A stretch of DNA of 10,757 nucleotides from Gammaproteobacteria bacterium (GTDB lineage Bacteria > Pseudomonadota > Gammaproteobacteria > S012-40): NCBI GenBank assembly GCA_026982215.1, contig JALSHN010000359.1, positions 1 through 10,757 of the forward strand, read 5' to 3'. Position numbers and translations under genes: made by a program. Below are positions 1 through 6,578 of the stretch, piece by piece; within the stretch, counting starts at the first letter, position 1; each line of letters opens with the position of its first letter. The notes below the pieces were generated by a model. It saw only the letters and a list, made by a program, of their open reading frames with translations, had not been told where the DNA came from and did no database searches.

Positions 1-837
1 ATAGATGAATTCCGAGCCCCAGCCCCACTGGAAGAAGGCGATCAGGGCCACCGGCACGGTGACCACCACCGCGCCGATGTACGGCACCACCACCGAAAAG
101 CCCACCAAGGCCCCGAGCAACATGGCGTAGTTGAGCCCCATCAGCGCGAAAGTGACGAAGCTCACCACCCCCACCACCACGATCTCGATCACCTTGCCGC
201 GGACATAGTTGCCCAACTGCTGATCCACCTCCTGCCACACCCGCGAGACCATCTCGATGTTCTCGGGCAGGAACCCCCGTAACCAGCAGAGGATGCGTTC
301 CTTGTCCTTGAGGAAGAAGAACACCATCAAGGGCACCAACACCAGATAGACCAACAGGGTGATGGCCGAGGCGATGGATTTCAGCGAAAAGGCCAGCACC
401 GCCTGCCCCGACTGGGCCAGCTCGGTGCGCACCGCGGTGATGAACTCGTTGATCTGGGCCTCGGTGATGAAGCCGGGGTAGCGGTGTGGCAACTGAATGA
501 GCACCTCCTGCAGCCGGGCCACCATTCGCGGCAACTCCTGGACGAACTGGGCCACCTGGCCGGAGAGCAGCGGAATCAGGCCCACGAACAGGAACACAGT
601 GAGCGCCAGGAAGACCAAGAACACCACATACACCGCCAACGCACGAGGCAACCAGCGTTGCAGGTGGTCCACCACGCTGTCGAGCAGATAGGCAATCACC
701 ACCGCCGCCAGGGCCGGCGCCAGGATATCGCCGAACCACAGCACCACCGCGAAGCCGATGATCAGCAGCAGCGCCAACAGCAGCAACTGGGAATCGGCGA
801 ACAGGCGCTTGTACCAGCGCTCGAAACCCTCGCCCAT
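1..837 (-). CDS. AI-2E family transporter (PerM-like), C-terminus cut by window edge
   Basis: I translated this frame by hand: 279 codons from ATG at 837 run open to base 1, so the C-terminus is missing. It encodes a polytopic inner-membrane protein. Hydrophobic segments lie near residues 18-35, 38-52, 66-90, 160-182, 225-244 and 246-270. Between the third and fourth is a soluble stretch of about 70 residues, as in the AI-2E/PerM family. The motif PLMVFFFLKDKERI (about 173-186) is the family hallmark 'FFLLKD' element. Family members are usually around 350 residues, so about 70 residues are absent. The family is named for autoinducer-2 export by TqsA, but most members have unknown substrates; some are linked to Na+/H+ antiport or permease roles. 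The start is set by TGATG overlap with the gene before and by a GAGGGGAG site just upstream. It is the distal visible gene of the lysR operon. Family call is firm; substrate is unknown. Confidence 0.9.
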   Translation of the reverse strand, partial: MGEGFERWYKRLFADSQLLLLALLLIIGFAVVLWFGDILAPALAAVVIAYLLDSVVDHLQRWLPRALAVYVVFLVFLALTVFLFVGLIPLLSGQVAQFVQELPRMVARLQEVLIQLPHRYPGFITEAQINEFITAVRTELAQSGQAVLAFSLKSIASAITLLVYLVLVPLMVFFFLKDKERILCWLRGFLPENIEMVSRVWQEVDQQLGNYVRGKVIEIVVVGVVSFVTFALMGLNYAMLLGALVGFSVVVPYIGAVVVTVPVALIAFFQWGWGSEFIY

Positions 838-1190
838 CAACTCCCCTCATGCTCGCGTAGATAGGCTTGGTAATGGCGCTCGAACACCGCCTCCAGTTCG
901 GCGATCACCTCGCTGCGCTCACGCCCCTGGAGGGTGTGCTGCGCCACCAGGGCGGCGGTCTCGTCCAGCAGTCGGGCGCGGTTGAGCATGGGATAACCGG
1001 CGCGCAGGCGGCGGATGGCGGCCACCACCGTCTCCCCCGGCGGCGACGGCGCCACCTCAGGAAGTTCGGGGAAGGATGGGGGTGCGGGATGGCGCTCGCG
1101 CAGAAAACGGGCGAACTCCAGCAATTGCGCCTGGGCGGAGGGGGCCATTTCCCGCCACAACCGCAGCAGCTCTTTCTCTGGGGAGGCCAT
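837..1190 (-). CDS. Conserved hypothetical protein, 117 aa, upstream of the AI-2E transporter gene
   Basis: Soluble protein with no signal peptide or membrane segment. The N-terminal part (residues 1-35) looks helical, with a LWREMAP...LLEFARFLRERHP pattern. A proline-rich linker follows (about 36-52), then a helical C-terminal half containing VVAAIRRLRAGYPMLNRARLL and a charged end with EVIAELEAVFERHYQAYL. I recall similar small proteins in beta- and gammaproteobacteria, sometimes labelled Crp/Fnr-like without basis, but I can assign no function. The start chosen is ATG at 1190, whose first base is the last base of the preceding TGA. A GTG one codon upstream (1193) would also overlap the stop and cannot be excluded. 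An AGGTGG-like site lies just upstream. Tight coupling to a transporter suggests a partner or accessory role, which is inference only. Confidence 0.75.
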   Translation of the reverse strand: MASPEKELLRLWREMAPSAQAQLLEFARFLRERHPAPPSFPELPEVAPSPPGETVVAAIRRLRAGYPMLNRARLLDETAALVAQHTLQGRERSEVIAELEAVFERHYQAYLREHEGS

Positions 1191-1927
1191 CACTCCACCT
1201 TGATGTGGAACATCGGAGGCTTCTTGCGTTCCTGCATCAATCCCAGGGCCTGGGTGAGGGCGACGATCACCCGTTCGGTGCTCACCTGGGCCTCGTCCCA
1301 GACCTCACGGAAATGGGCCAATAGCTCACCGATGTGTTCCGGCACCTCGCGCTTGGCCTCCATCACCATGTCCTCCAGCATCCCCGGTTTCAATTCCGGA
1401 CGGAACTGCAAGGCATAGGCCTGGGCGTGGGGACGGGCGGCTAGCCAGCGGCCATCCTCGGCCACCAGGATCGGGGCCACGTCTTCAGGCAGGTCCACCT
1501 CGCCATGGACGAACACCAACACCTCGCGACCATCCATCGCCTGGGCCAGGGGATCGTCCCGCCCAGCCTCGGTGACCCGGGCCCGGGTCCAATAGGCCAC
1601 ATGCAGGGGCTCGGGGCGGGCCTCACCGCCGAAGTGATGGGCGAGCAACTGACCACCGTAACCGATGCCCACCACCGGCCGCTTGGCCTTGAGAAACATG
1701 TCGATCAGTCGGCGCTCGGCATCGAGCCAGGGATTGCGTTCGGTCATGGCCAGCGGCCAGGAGGCAGCGAGGATGAACAAGGCGTCGAAATGGACTGCGG
1801 TGCCGGGCAGGTCCTGACCCACGAAGGGCCGGAAATAATTGAACCCGATGTCGCGGATCTCCAGCAGATGCTCGATGGCCCCGAGGTATTCGCTGTAGTT
1901 GTGCTGGATCACCGCATAATTCTTCAT
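1190..1927 (-). CDS. Class I glutamine-amidotransferase-fold protein lacking catalytic Cys and His
   Basis: A 245-residue soluble protein with the class I GATase (GMP synthase-like) fold. The nucleophile-elbow region reads VVGIGYGGQLLAHHFGGE at residues 85-102. In active enzymes this segment is GxCxGxQ; here Gly89 replaces the nucleophilic Cys. The downstream block reads ALQFRPE (172-178) where active enzymes have QFHPE: Arg176 replaces the catalytic His, while Glu178 remains. Glutamine hydrolysis by the usual triad is therefore not expected, and a binding, sensing or scaffold role is more likely. Lengths around 240 residues are normal for stand-alone members. The start at 1927 shares one base with the lysR stop (TGATG) and has GGAGG ten bases upstream. 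The same frame runs open much further upstream, but that part only shadows lysR. Fold confidence is high; function is unknown. Confidence 0.85.
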   Translation of the reverse strand: MKNYAVIQHNYSEYLGAIEHLLEIRDIGFNYFRPFVGQDLPGTAVHFDALFILAASWPLAMTERNPWLDAERRLIDMFLKAKRPVVGIGYGGQLLAHHFGGEARPEPLHVAYWTRARVTEAGRDDPLAQAMDGREVLVFVHGEVDLPEDVAPILVAEDGRWLAARPHAQAYALQFRPELKPGMLEDMVMEAKREVPEHIGELLAHFREVWDEAQVSTERVIVALTQALGLMQERKKPPMFHIKVE

Positions 1928-2877
1928 CAGACGGTCGCCTCCGTTTCTTGGCCCACAGGCTGGGGCAAAGGGGGAGAGATGGGGTGTTCTTTGCAATATT
2001 GGCGGGCGAAATCGAGCAGCTCCTGCATCGCCCGCTGGCGGAACTTCTGCTTCTGATGGACGAAGGAAAACGGCCGGGCGATGGGGGGATCCAGCGGGAT
2101 GGCCACCAGCGTGCCCAGCTTGATCTCCTTGCTCAGGGTGGCACGCGAGAGGATGGTGACGCCGATGCCGGCCTCCACCGCCCCCTTGATGGCCTCGGGG
2201 CTGCCCAGCTCCATGATGATATCCATTTCGTTGCGGTTGATGCCCTGCTCCTCCAGGTATTCCAGGATCACCTCCCGGGTCCCCGAGCCCTCTTCCCGGC
2301 AGATGTAGGGGTATTGCAGCAATTCGTGGGCGGTGACTTCCTGCCGCCCGCTCAAGGGGTGATTGGGGGGGACGACCGCGACCAGTTGATCCATCTGGCA
2401 CAGCTCCACCGCCAGGTTCTTGTTGCCCACCGGGGCCTCCACCACCCCCAGGTCGATGACGTTGTTCTCCACCATGCGGACGATGCCTTCGGTGTTGGAG
2501 ACCTTCAAGCGCACGCTGACGTCCGGGTACATGTGCTTGAAGTCCCCCAGCAGGGCCGGGAGCATGTATTCGGCGATGGTGGTGCTGGCGCCGAGGATCA
2601 GCACCCCGCTCACCTCGCCGGTGAGCTCGCGTACGGCGTTGTCCATCTCGGCGTAGAGGGTGAAGATCTGATCGGCGTATTCGTAGACCCGCTTGCCGGC
2701 CTCGGTGAGGCTGATGCGGTTGTGGGTGCGATCGAACAGCCGGGTGTTGAAGTATTCCTCCAACTGACGCACCTGGAAGGTGACCGCCGGCTGGGTCATG
2801 TGCAGGGCCTCGGCGGCCTTGGTGAAGCTCAGGAGCTGGGCGACGGTGTGGAATACGTGCAAGCGACGATCGGCCAT
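1927..2877 (-). CDS. LysR-family transcriptional regulator
   Basis: A 316-residue protein of standard LysR length. The N-terminal winged helix-turn-helix covers about residues 1-60, with the recognition core FTKAAEALHMTQPAVTFQVR at 18-37. The linker helix is followed by a two-lobed substrate-binding domain (about 90-295) beginning GVLILGASTTIAEYMLP, and a short proline-rich tail. The effector domain resembles CysL/YeiE and selenium-metabolism LysR proteins (the NTEGIVRMVENNVIDLGVVEAP region), so a small anion or sulfur compound is a reasonable guess for the ligand, not a demonstration. It is the first gene of a minus-strand operon with the pseudo-amidotransferase, the 117-residue protein and the AI-2E transporter. 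It diverges from the TM2-like gene across a gap holding a T-N11-A dyad, the classical arrangement for autoregulation and control of a divergent target. ATG at 2877 has GGTGA about ten bases upstream. Confidence 0.95.
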   Translation of the reverse strand: MADRRLHVFHTVAQLLSFTKAAEALHMTQPAVTFQVRQLEEYFNTRLFDRTHNRISLTEAGKRVYEYADQIFTLYAEMDNAVRELTGEVSGVLILGASTTIAEYMLPALLGDFKHMYPDVSVRLKVSNTEGIVRMVENNVIDLGVVEAPVGNKNLAVELCQMDQLVAVVPPNHPLSGRQEVTAHELLQYPYICREEGSGTREVILEYLEEQGINRNEMDIIMELGSPEAIKGAVEAGIGVTILSRATLSKEIKLGTLVAIPLDPPIARPFSFVHQKQKFRQRAMQELLDFARQYCKEHPISPPLPQPVGQETEATV

Positions 2878-2900
2878 CGGTCTTCACCCATAATTTTCAC

Positions 2901-2928
2901 TGATAAATTCGATACATCGAACTAATCA
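2901..2928. promoter_or_regulatory. Probable LysR operator, interrupted perfect dyad
   Basis: The core TTCGATACATCGAA (2908-2921) has two perfect 6-base arms around AC and contains a T-N11-A LysR box (T2909, A2921). An outer pair, TGAT (2901-2904) and ATCA (2925-2928), is placed symmetrically three bases from each arm, giving a 28-base symmetric site. It lies between lysR and the divergent TM2-like gene, in the only AT-rich stretch nearby. Binding by the adjacent LysR protein is inference from position and symmetry. Confidence 0.7.
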
Positions 2929-2930
2929 TA
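2925..2930 (-). promoter_or_regulatory. Candidate -10 element for the lysR operon
   Basis: On the minus strand this reads TATGAT, one mismatch from TATAAT. It overlaps the outer arm of the dyad operator, so a regulator bound there would block transcription of its own gene, as in classical LysR autorepression. No convincing -35 hexamer is visible 16-18 bases upstream, so this is tentative. Confidence 0.3.
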
Positions 2931-2963
2931 ACTGGAATATTAGCATTGTGCTATGCTCTCATC

Positions 2964-3527
2964 ATGAAAGACCGATGGAAACAGTTGGATTTACAGGGCG
3001 GCGGTCTGCAAAGCGTCAATCAGGCCTTCGTGGCCCGCCGTAAACGCCGCGCACTGGCCTATCTGGGCTGGCTGGCCTTTCCTCTCGGCGGCCACCGGCT
3101 CTATCTGGGCTCGCGCCGCGGGGCCTGGGCCTTCTCCGCCGCCACCGCCATCGCCCTCAGCGCCTGGTTGAGCGGCCTGCCCTGGCTGGCCTGGACCATC
3201 GCCGCCCTGGAGCTGGGGGCGGCGCTGTTCGATCTGATCTGGATCGACCGCCGCATCACCGAGTTGGACAAGGCGTTGAAGATGCAGGCCTGGCTGGGGG
3301 CGGGGGCGACGCCGCCGCAGGGTTATCAAGGCCGGGAGATCCCCGAGGATTATCTGGAACAGTATCGCCGCGCCAAGGAAAAAGAGCGGCCAGCGGAGCG
3401 CAAGATCGGCCGCGCCCCCCAGTTGGGCGGCCAGCACGTCCCCAGCTTCCGCGAGCAGGAGCGGCTGTTGCGCGAGCTGGCCCGCCGCCGGACCGCTCAG
3501 GCCGAGCGCTCGAACAAGGACAAATAA
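2964..3527 (+). CDS. TM2-domain-like membrane protein
   Basis: A 187-residue protein. Residues 1-29 are soluble and basic near the membrane. Three hydrophobic segments follow, at about 30-49, 53-69 and 73-95, then a charged cytoplasmic tail of about 90 residues rich in Arg, Lys and Glu. The sequence GGHRLYLGSRRGAW (42-55) matches the TM2-domain signature, in which a Gly-Phe/Leu-Tyr-Leu-Gly turn joins two helices. The function of bacterial TM2 proteins is generally unknown. The start chosen is ATG at 2964; an in-frame TTG at 2946 adds only six residues and lacks support. No strong ribosome binding site precedes either start. It diverges from lysR across the dyad operator, so it may be a LysR target. 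Its 3' end overlaps the end of the aldo/keto reductase gene on the other strand by 31 bases. Confidence 0.8.
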   Translation: MKDRWKQLDLQGGGLQSVNQAFVARRKRRALAYLGWLAFPLGGHRLYLGSRRGAWAFSAATAIALSAWLSGLPWLAWTIAALELGAALFDLIWIDRRITELDKALKMQAWLGAGATPPQGYQGREIPEDYLEQYRRAKEKERPAERKIGRAPQLGGQHVPSFREQERLLRELARRRTAQAERSNKDK

Positions 3528-4639
3528 CGCTTCAACGGCAGAGGCGGCACTGCGGCCACCGCCAACAGGTCGTCCAAGTGGGTCGGGGTGGACAGCCCCA
3601 CCAGGGTGGTGCCCAGCCCCGGGGTGGAGCGGTTGAACTGGATGGCCCGCTGGGCCGGATTGGCCAATTCGGGCGTGAGTGCCTCCAGCGCCGGCACCGA
3701 GAGCCCGGCGAGCCGTCCCTTGGCCAGGGCGTGCGATCCCATCACATAGAGCCGCAATTGATAAGCCGCCTGCAGGGTGGAGGCGACATTGCCCTGTCCG
3801 GTAGCCTGGTTGAATCGGGTGAAACCCTCGGTTTGCGCCAGGTTGAACGGCAGTTGAATCACCATGAAATGGTGCCGCGCCCCCTCTCCCCCCACGTGGC
3901 GGGCGGCCTTCTCCGCCAGCCCCAGTTGCGAGGTGAGGGAGATGAAACGGGGGTCGTCGGTGGCCACGCGGAAGGCATCGAAGGTGGAGATGCCGTAGTA
4001 ACGCAGGCGCCCGGCCTGCACCGCCTCTTCGAGCCGCGCGTAGATCGCCTCCAGGCGGCGGTAGGTGGCCTCTTTGCCCAGCCGGGGGAAGTGGATCTCC
4101 GGCTGGTCCACCAGGAAGGCATCCAGGGTCTCCACCCCCAGCAAGCGGCGGGAGAGTTCCAGTTGGTAATCGATGTAGTCGGGGGAGAGGACGTGAACCC
4201 CCTCGGCGATATCGTCGATGTCCGCCAGTCCTTCGCGGACGATGCGCTCACGGATCCAGTCCTCGGGATCTTCCGGCCGCCCCTCGTGCCAAGTGATGAA
4301 TCCGCCCTTGGAAACCACGAACAGGGCCTCACGCGGCACGCCGTCGATCACCGCCGAACGCAGGCCGTTGCCCACCGCCGCCAGGGCACGCCCGTAGCGG
4401 TAGTGGGCGGCGGTGTCCACCACGTTGAGGCCGTGTCGTAGCGCCCGGGTGACGATCCCGGCCACCGCCTGATCGGTGTCGGGATCGGCCTGTCCAGGGA
4501 AGGTTCCCACCCCGATGGAACTCAGGCGGATGCGGGTCTTGGCCAGTTCGCTGTAATGCCCCTCCCCCAGCCGTTCACCGTGGCGCTCGGCGTATTCCCG
4601 GGTGGCTTGGGGGGTGGCGTGGCCGGGGATCAGTCGCAT
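3497..4639 (-). CDS. Aldo/keto reductase family protein with His-to-Asp change in the tetrad
   Basis: A 380-residue protein with the aldo/keto reductase TIM-barrel pattern, somewhat longer than the usual 310-340. After an N-terminal extension of about 35 residues come the first strand (RLSSIGVGTFPG, 38-49), NVVDTAAHYRYG (72-83) with the tetrad Asp75 and Tyr80, and FVVSKGG (107-113) with tetrad Lys111. The fourth tetrad position, normally His in a LLHNPE-type block, reads LVDQPE here, so Asp178 stands in its place. The C-terminal part keeps a plausible NADP(H)-binding end (QFNRSTPGLGTTLVGLSTPTHL). The family reduces aldehydes and ketones with NADPH; the substrate here is unknown. It starts three bases after the deacetylase-like gene, with GAGGTGA as ribosome binding site, so the two are co-transcribed. 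The loss of His may alter rather than abolish activity, which is inference. Confidence 0.9.
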   Translation of the reverse strand: MRLIPGHATPQATREYAERHGERLGEGHYSELAKTRIRLSSIGVGTFPGQADPDTDQAVAGIVTRALRHGLNVVDTAAHYRYGRALAAVGNGLRSAVIDGVPREALFVVSKGGFITWHEGRPEDPEDWIRERIVREGLADIDDIAEGVHVLSPDYIDYQLELSRRLLGVETLDAFLVDQPEIHFPRLGKEATYRRLEAIYARLEEAVQAGRLRYYGISTFDAFRVATDDPRFISLTSQLGLAEKAARHVGGEGARHHFMVIQLPFNLAQTEGFTRFNQATGQGNVASTLQAAYQLRLYVMGSHALAKGRLAGLSVPALEALTPELANPAQRAIQFNRSTPGLGTTLVGLSTPTHLDDLLAVAAVPPLPLKRYLSLFERSA

Positions 4640-4642
4640 GGG

Positions 4643-5776
4643 TCACCTCAACAGGGGATGTTCTTGAAGCAATCGCTGTAACAGGGCATGCAAGGGAGCG
4701 GCGCCGCTCTGGTGGGGACCTTCCAGGCGGTGACTGTAGAGGCGTTCGATCCAGCCCGGGGGCACCTCGTCCTCGTCGTCGTCCCAGCCCACTGCCTGCA
4801 ACAGGCGGCGACCCGCCTCGGGAAGCGGCTCGGGCAGATCCCGGCCACTGAGCAATCCCCAGACCCCGGTCCAGGCCCGGGCCAGCAGGATGGGGTGATA
4901 ACCACCCCCACCGGTGACCACCAAGCGGGGGGCGCCCCTCACCACCTCGGCCACGGCGGCGAGAAAACCACGGGTGCTGAGCGCCAACCGCCCCAGGGGG
5001 TCGCCGCGGATGATGTCGGTGCCGGCCTGGAGTACCACCACATCGGGCTGGAAGCGCGCCATGACCCGCTCCCACAGGGGAACGAACAGCGCCAGGTAGC
5101 CGTCGTCATCCACCCCCCGCGGCAGGGGGGCGTTGATCACCTGGCCATGGCTGCCCACCGCCTCCGGCTCACCCCCTTGGAAGGGGTAGGCATAGCTGGT
5201 GTCCATGTGCAGTGACAACAATGCCACCCGGGGCTCGTCCTGGAGGGCGGCGATCACTCCGTCGGGGAGGTGGGCATCGATGTCCACATAGAGCACCCGG
5301 GCGTCTTCGCGCAGCAGTCGCTGGATGGTGATCACCACGTCGTTGATGTAGCAGAAGCCCTGGGCGCGTTCGGGACGGCCATGGTGCATGCCACCGGCGG
5401 GATTGAAGGCGGCGGTGCCGGAAAGTGCCGATTCGGCCGCCAGGATCCCGCCGCCGGCGGCGAGGGCCGGCAGGTGGAAACAGCCGGGGAACCAGGGGTT
5501 TTCCAGGGTGCCGAGGTGGTAGTCCCGGCGGATGGCGTCATCCACCCGGCCCATGGCCTGGGCGCGGCGCAGGGCGTCGAGGTAGTCGGGGCGATGGAAA
5601 CCTTCCAGCTCTGCCTGGGCAGCCTCGCGGGCGGGGAGGAATTCATCGTCCGCCAAGGCCCCGTAGGCCCGGATCAGGTCCCAGGCCAGCGGCACCCGGG
5701 GCACCGACAGGGGGTGGCCGCGACCGAAGCTGTGGCCACGGAAGTCCTCCGAGGCGATGAATACCGCCGCTGGCAT
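4643..5776 (-). CDS. Histone deacetylase / AcuC-family zinc amidohydrolase
   Basis: A 377-residue protein of the arginase/deacetylase fold. Visible landmarks: the active-site His pair in GGMHHGRPERAQGFCYIND (128-146; His131, His132), zinc ligands Asp167 and His169 in VDIDAH, the third zinc ligand Asp254 in LQAGTDIIRGDPLG (249-262), and the transition-state Tyr293 in GGGGYHP. All catalytic residues are kept, so it should be active. The usual HHGDG after the second ligand is changed to HLPDG (169-173). Bacterial relatives include acetoin-utilisation AcuC and acetylpolyamine or acyl-protein deacetylases; the substrate is not readable from sequence. The ATG at 5776 shares a base with the preceding TGA; a TTG one codon upstream (5779) is the alternative. 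A GAGGGG site lies about ten bases upstream. It is the middle gene of a three-gene unit ending with the aldo/keto reductase. Confidence 0.92.
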   Translation of the reverse strand: MPAAVFIASEDFRGHSFGRGHPLSVPRVPLAWDLIRAYGALADDEFLPAREAAQAELEGFHRPDYLDALRRAQAMGRVDDAIRRDYHLGTLENPWFPGCFHLPALAAGGGILAAESALSGTAAFNPAGGMHHGRPERAQGFCYINDVVITIQRLLREDARVLYVDIDAHLPDGVIAALQDEPRVALLSLHMDTSYAYPFQGGEPEAVGSHGQVINAPLPRGVDDDGYLALFVPLWERVMARFQPDVVVLQAGTDIIRGDPLGRLALSTRGFLAAVAEVVRGAPRLVVTGGGGYHPILLARAWTGVWGLLSGRDLPEPLPEAGRRLLQAVGWDDDEDEVPPGWIERLYSHRLEGPHQSGAAPLHALLQRLLQEHPLLR

Positions 5777-6171
5777 CAAGCCAGCCCCTCTTGCTCCAGG
5801 CGGGTGCGCAGGTAGAGGTGGATGTGGGCGGCAGTACGGGCGGCCATGCGCCCCGGGGCCTTGGGCAGGGCGTCCTCCCGCCCTTCTTTCAGGCAGTTGC
5901 GGTAGTACACCAGTTCGCGGACGTTGTCGCGCACGGCGTTGAGGCTGGGATCGCCCTTGAGAAAGCGGCGCAACAGGTCGAGAAGATCCTGCTCTTCGAG
6001 CATCTCGCCTTTGGCCAGCCGGGCGTAGTGGCGCAGCAAATCGGCCACCAGGGCCTCGGCCTCGCTAAGGATCTCGGGAAAGGGGTGATCGCCCTCGGCC
6101 CGCTCCCGCAGGGCCTCCACACGTTCGTCCAGGGCCTCTAGAGTGAGCGCTTCGTCGGTGGTCTTATTCAT
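5776..6171 (-). CDS. Hypothetical helical protein, 131 aa
   Basis: I do not recognise this family. The protein is soluble, acidic and predicted mostly helical. The N-terminal half is leucine- and glutamate-rich (LEALDERVEALRERA, 11-25) and looks like a helical hairpin. A central LLDLLRRFLKGD (63-74) is followed by RDNVRELVYYRNCL (81-94), which looks like the most distinctive motif and contains the only Cys. No signal peptide or membrane segment is seen. It is the first gene of the unit with the deacetylase-like and aldo/keto reductase genes, joined to the former by TGATG. ATG at 6171 has AAGG eight bases upstream. Gene reality is supported by the ribosome binding site, tight coupling and consistent codon use. 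A partner role for the deacetylase is inference. Confidence 0.75.
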   Translation of the reverse strand: MNKTTDEALTLEALDERVEALRERAEGDHPFPEILSEAEALVADLLRHYARLAKGEMLEEQDLLDLLRRFLKGDPSLNAVRDNVRELVYYRNCLKEGREDALPKAPGRMAARTAAHIHLYLRTRLEQEGLA

Positions 6172-6250
6172 GCATCAAGCCTTTTTAATGGCATTTACAT
6201 CGTTTCCGGATAAGATTCGTTCCGTTCCCAGTGAAAAGGAAGAAATCACC
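6172..6250. promoter_or_regulatory. Divergent intergenic region between the 131-aa and 104-aa genes
   Basis: A 79-base gap, AT-richer than its surroundings, that must carry promoters for both directions. TAAGAT at 6211-6216 could be a plus-strand -10 element, but no properly spaced -35 hexamer is evident. On the minus strand, GTAAAT near 6197-6202 is another weak candidate. I see no strong dyad. Confidence 0.35.
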
Positions 6251-6565
6251 ATGAAAATCAAATTCGTCCAGCTCAACGGCCTGGTCTACAACCCCAACCG
6301 TGATCCCCAGCCCTACCGCCGCCTCCCCGGCAAGCCCTTTTCCATCCGCGCCTCGTTGGGCGGTGAGGGGCAGGCCCGGGCCTATCTGCTCATCGATGGT
6401 GAGCGTCATTGCGAGAAGACCGTGACCCTGCCCGGCTGGTTCGAGTGCGAGATTGCCTTCGATACGCCCGGTGCCCGGGTGGCCGAGCTGGTGGTGGATC
6501 AGAACGGCGAGCTGGTTACCGAGTCGCTGCTGTTGGACGTGGAGGCCCACGCCTGGGTCGGCTGA
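6251..6565 (+). CDS. Hypothetical small all-beta protein, 104 aa
   Basis: I do not recognise this family. Alternating hydrophobic and polar residues (KIKFVQLNGLVYNP at 2-15, ARAYLLIDGERHCEKTV at 42-58, GWFECEIAF at 62-70, RVAELVVDQNGEL near 75-88) suggest six to eight beta strands in an immunoglobulin- or jelly-roll-like domain. It has two Cys (54, 66) and no signal peptide, so it is probably cytoplasmic. ATG at 6251 has AGGAAG about ten bases upstream; frames further upstream lack support. It is a single-gene plus-strand unit between two minus-strand operons, and its stop codon lies inside a hairpin shared with the convergent receiver-like gene. Function unknown. Confidence 0.75.
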   Translation: MKIKFVQLNGLVYNPNRDPQPYRRLPGKPFSIRASLGGEGQARAYLLIDGERHCEKTVTLPGWFECEIAFDTPGARVAELVVDQNGELVTESLLLDVEAHAWVG

Positions 6566-6578
6566 GGCCGGCCCTCAG
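6562..6578. terminator. Possible bidirectional hairpin between convergent genes
   Basis: CTGAGG (6562-6567) and CCTCAG (6573-6578) form a perfect 6-base GC-rich stem around a 5-base loop, and contain the stop codons of both convergent genes. There is no U-run on either side, so it is not a textbook intrinsic terminator. It may stall polymerase or protect the 3' ends. Confidence 0.4.

Noticed and set aside
1928..2887. Long N-terminal extension of the pseudo-amidotransferase in the same frame
   Set aside because: It covers lysR in another frame and is Gly/His/Arg-rich. The coupled ATG at 1927 with GGAGG upstream is the better start.
1948..2925. 325-residue open frame on the plus strand opposite lysR
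   Set aside because: It is exactly antisense to a strong LysR gene, is His/Asp/Gly-rich with no family pattern, and arises from GC-rich codon bias.
6143..6250. Upstream extension of the 104-aa plus-strand gene
   Set aside because: It overlaps the start of the divergent 131-aa gene and has no ribosome binding site; ATG 6251 has AGGAAG.
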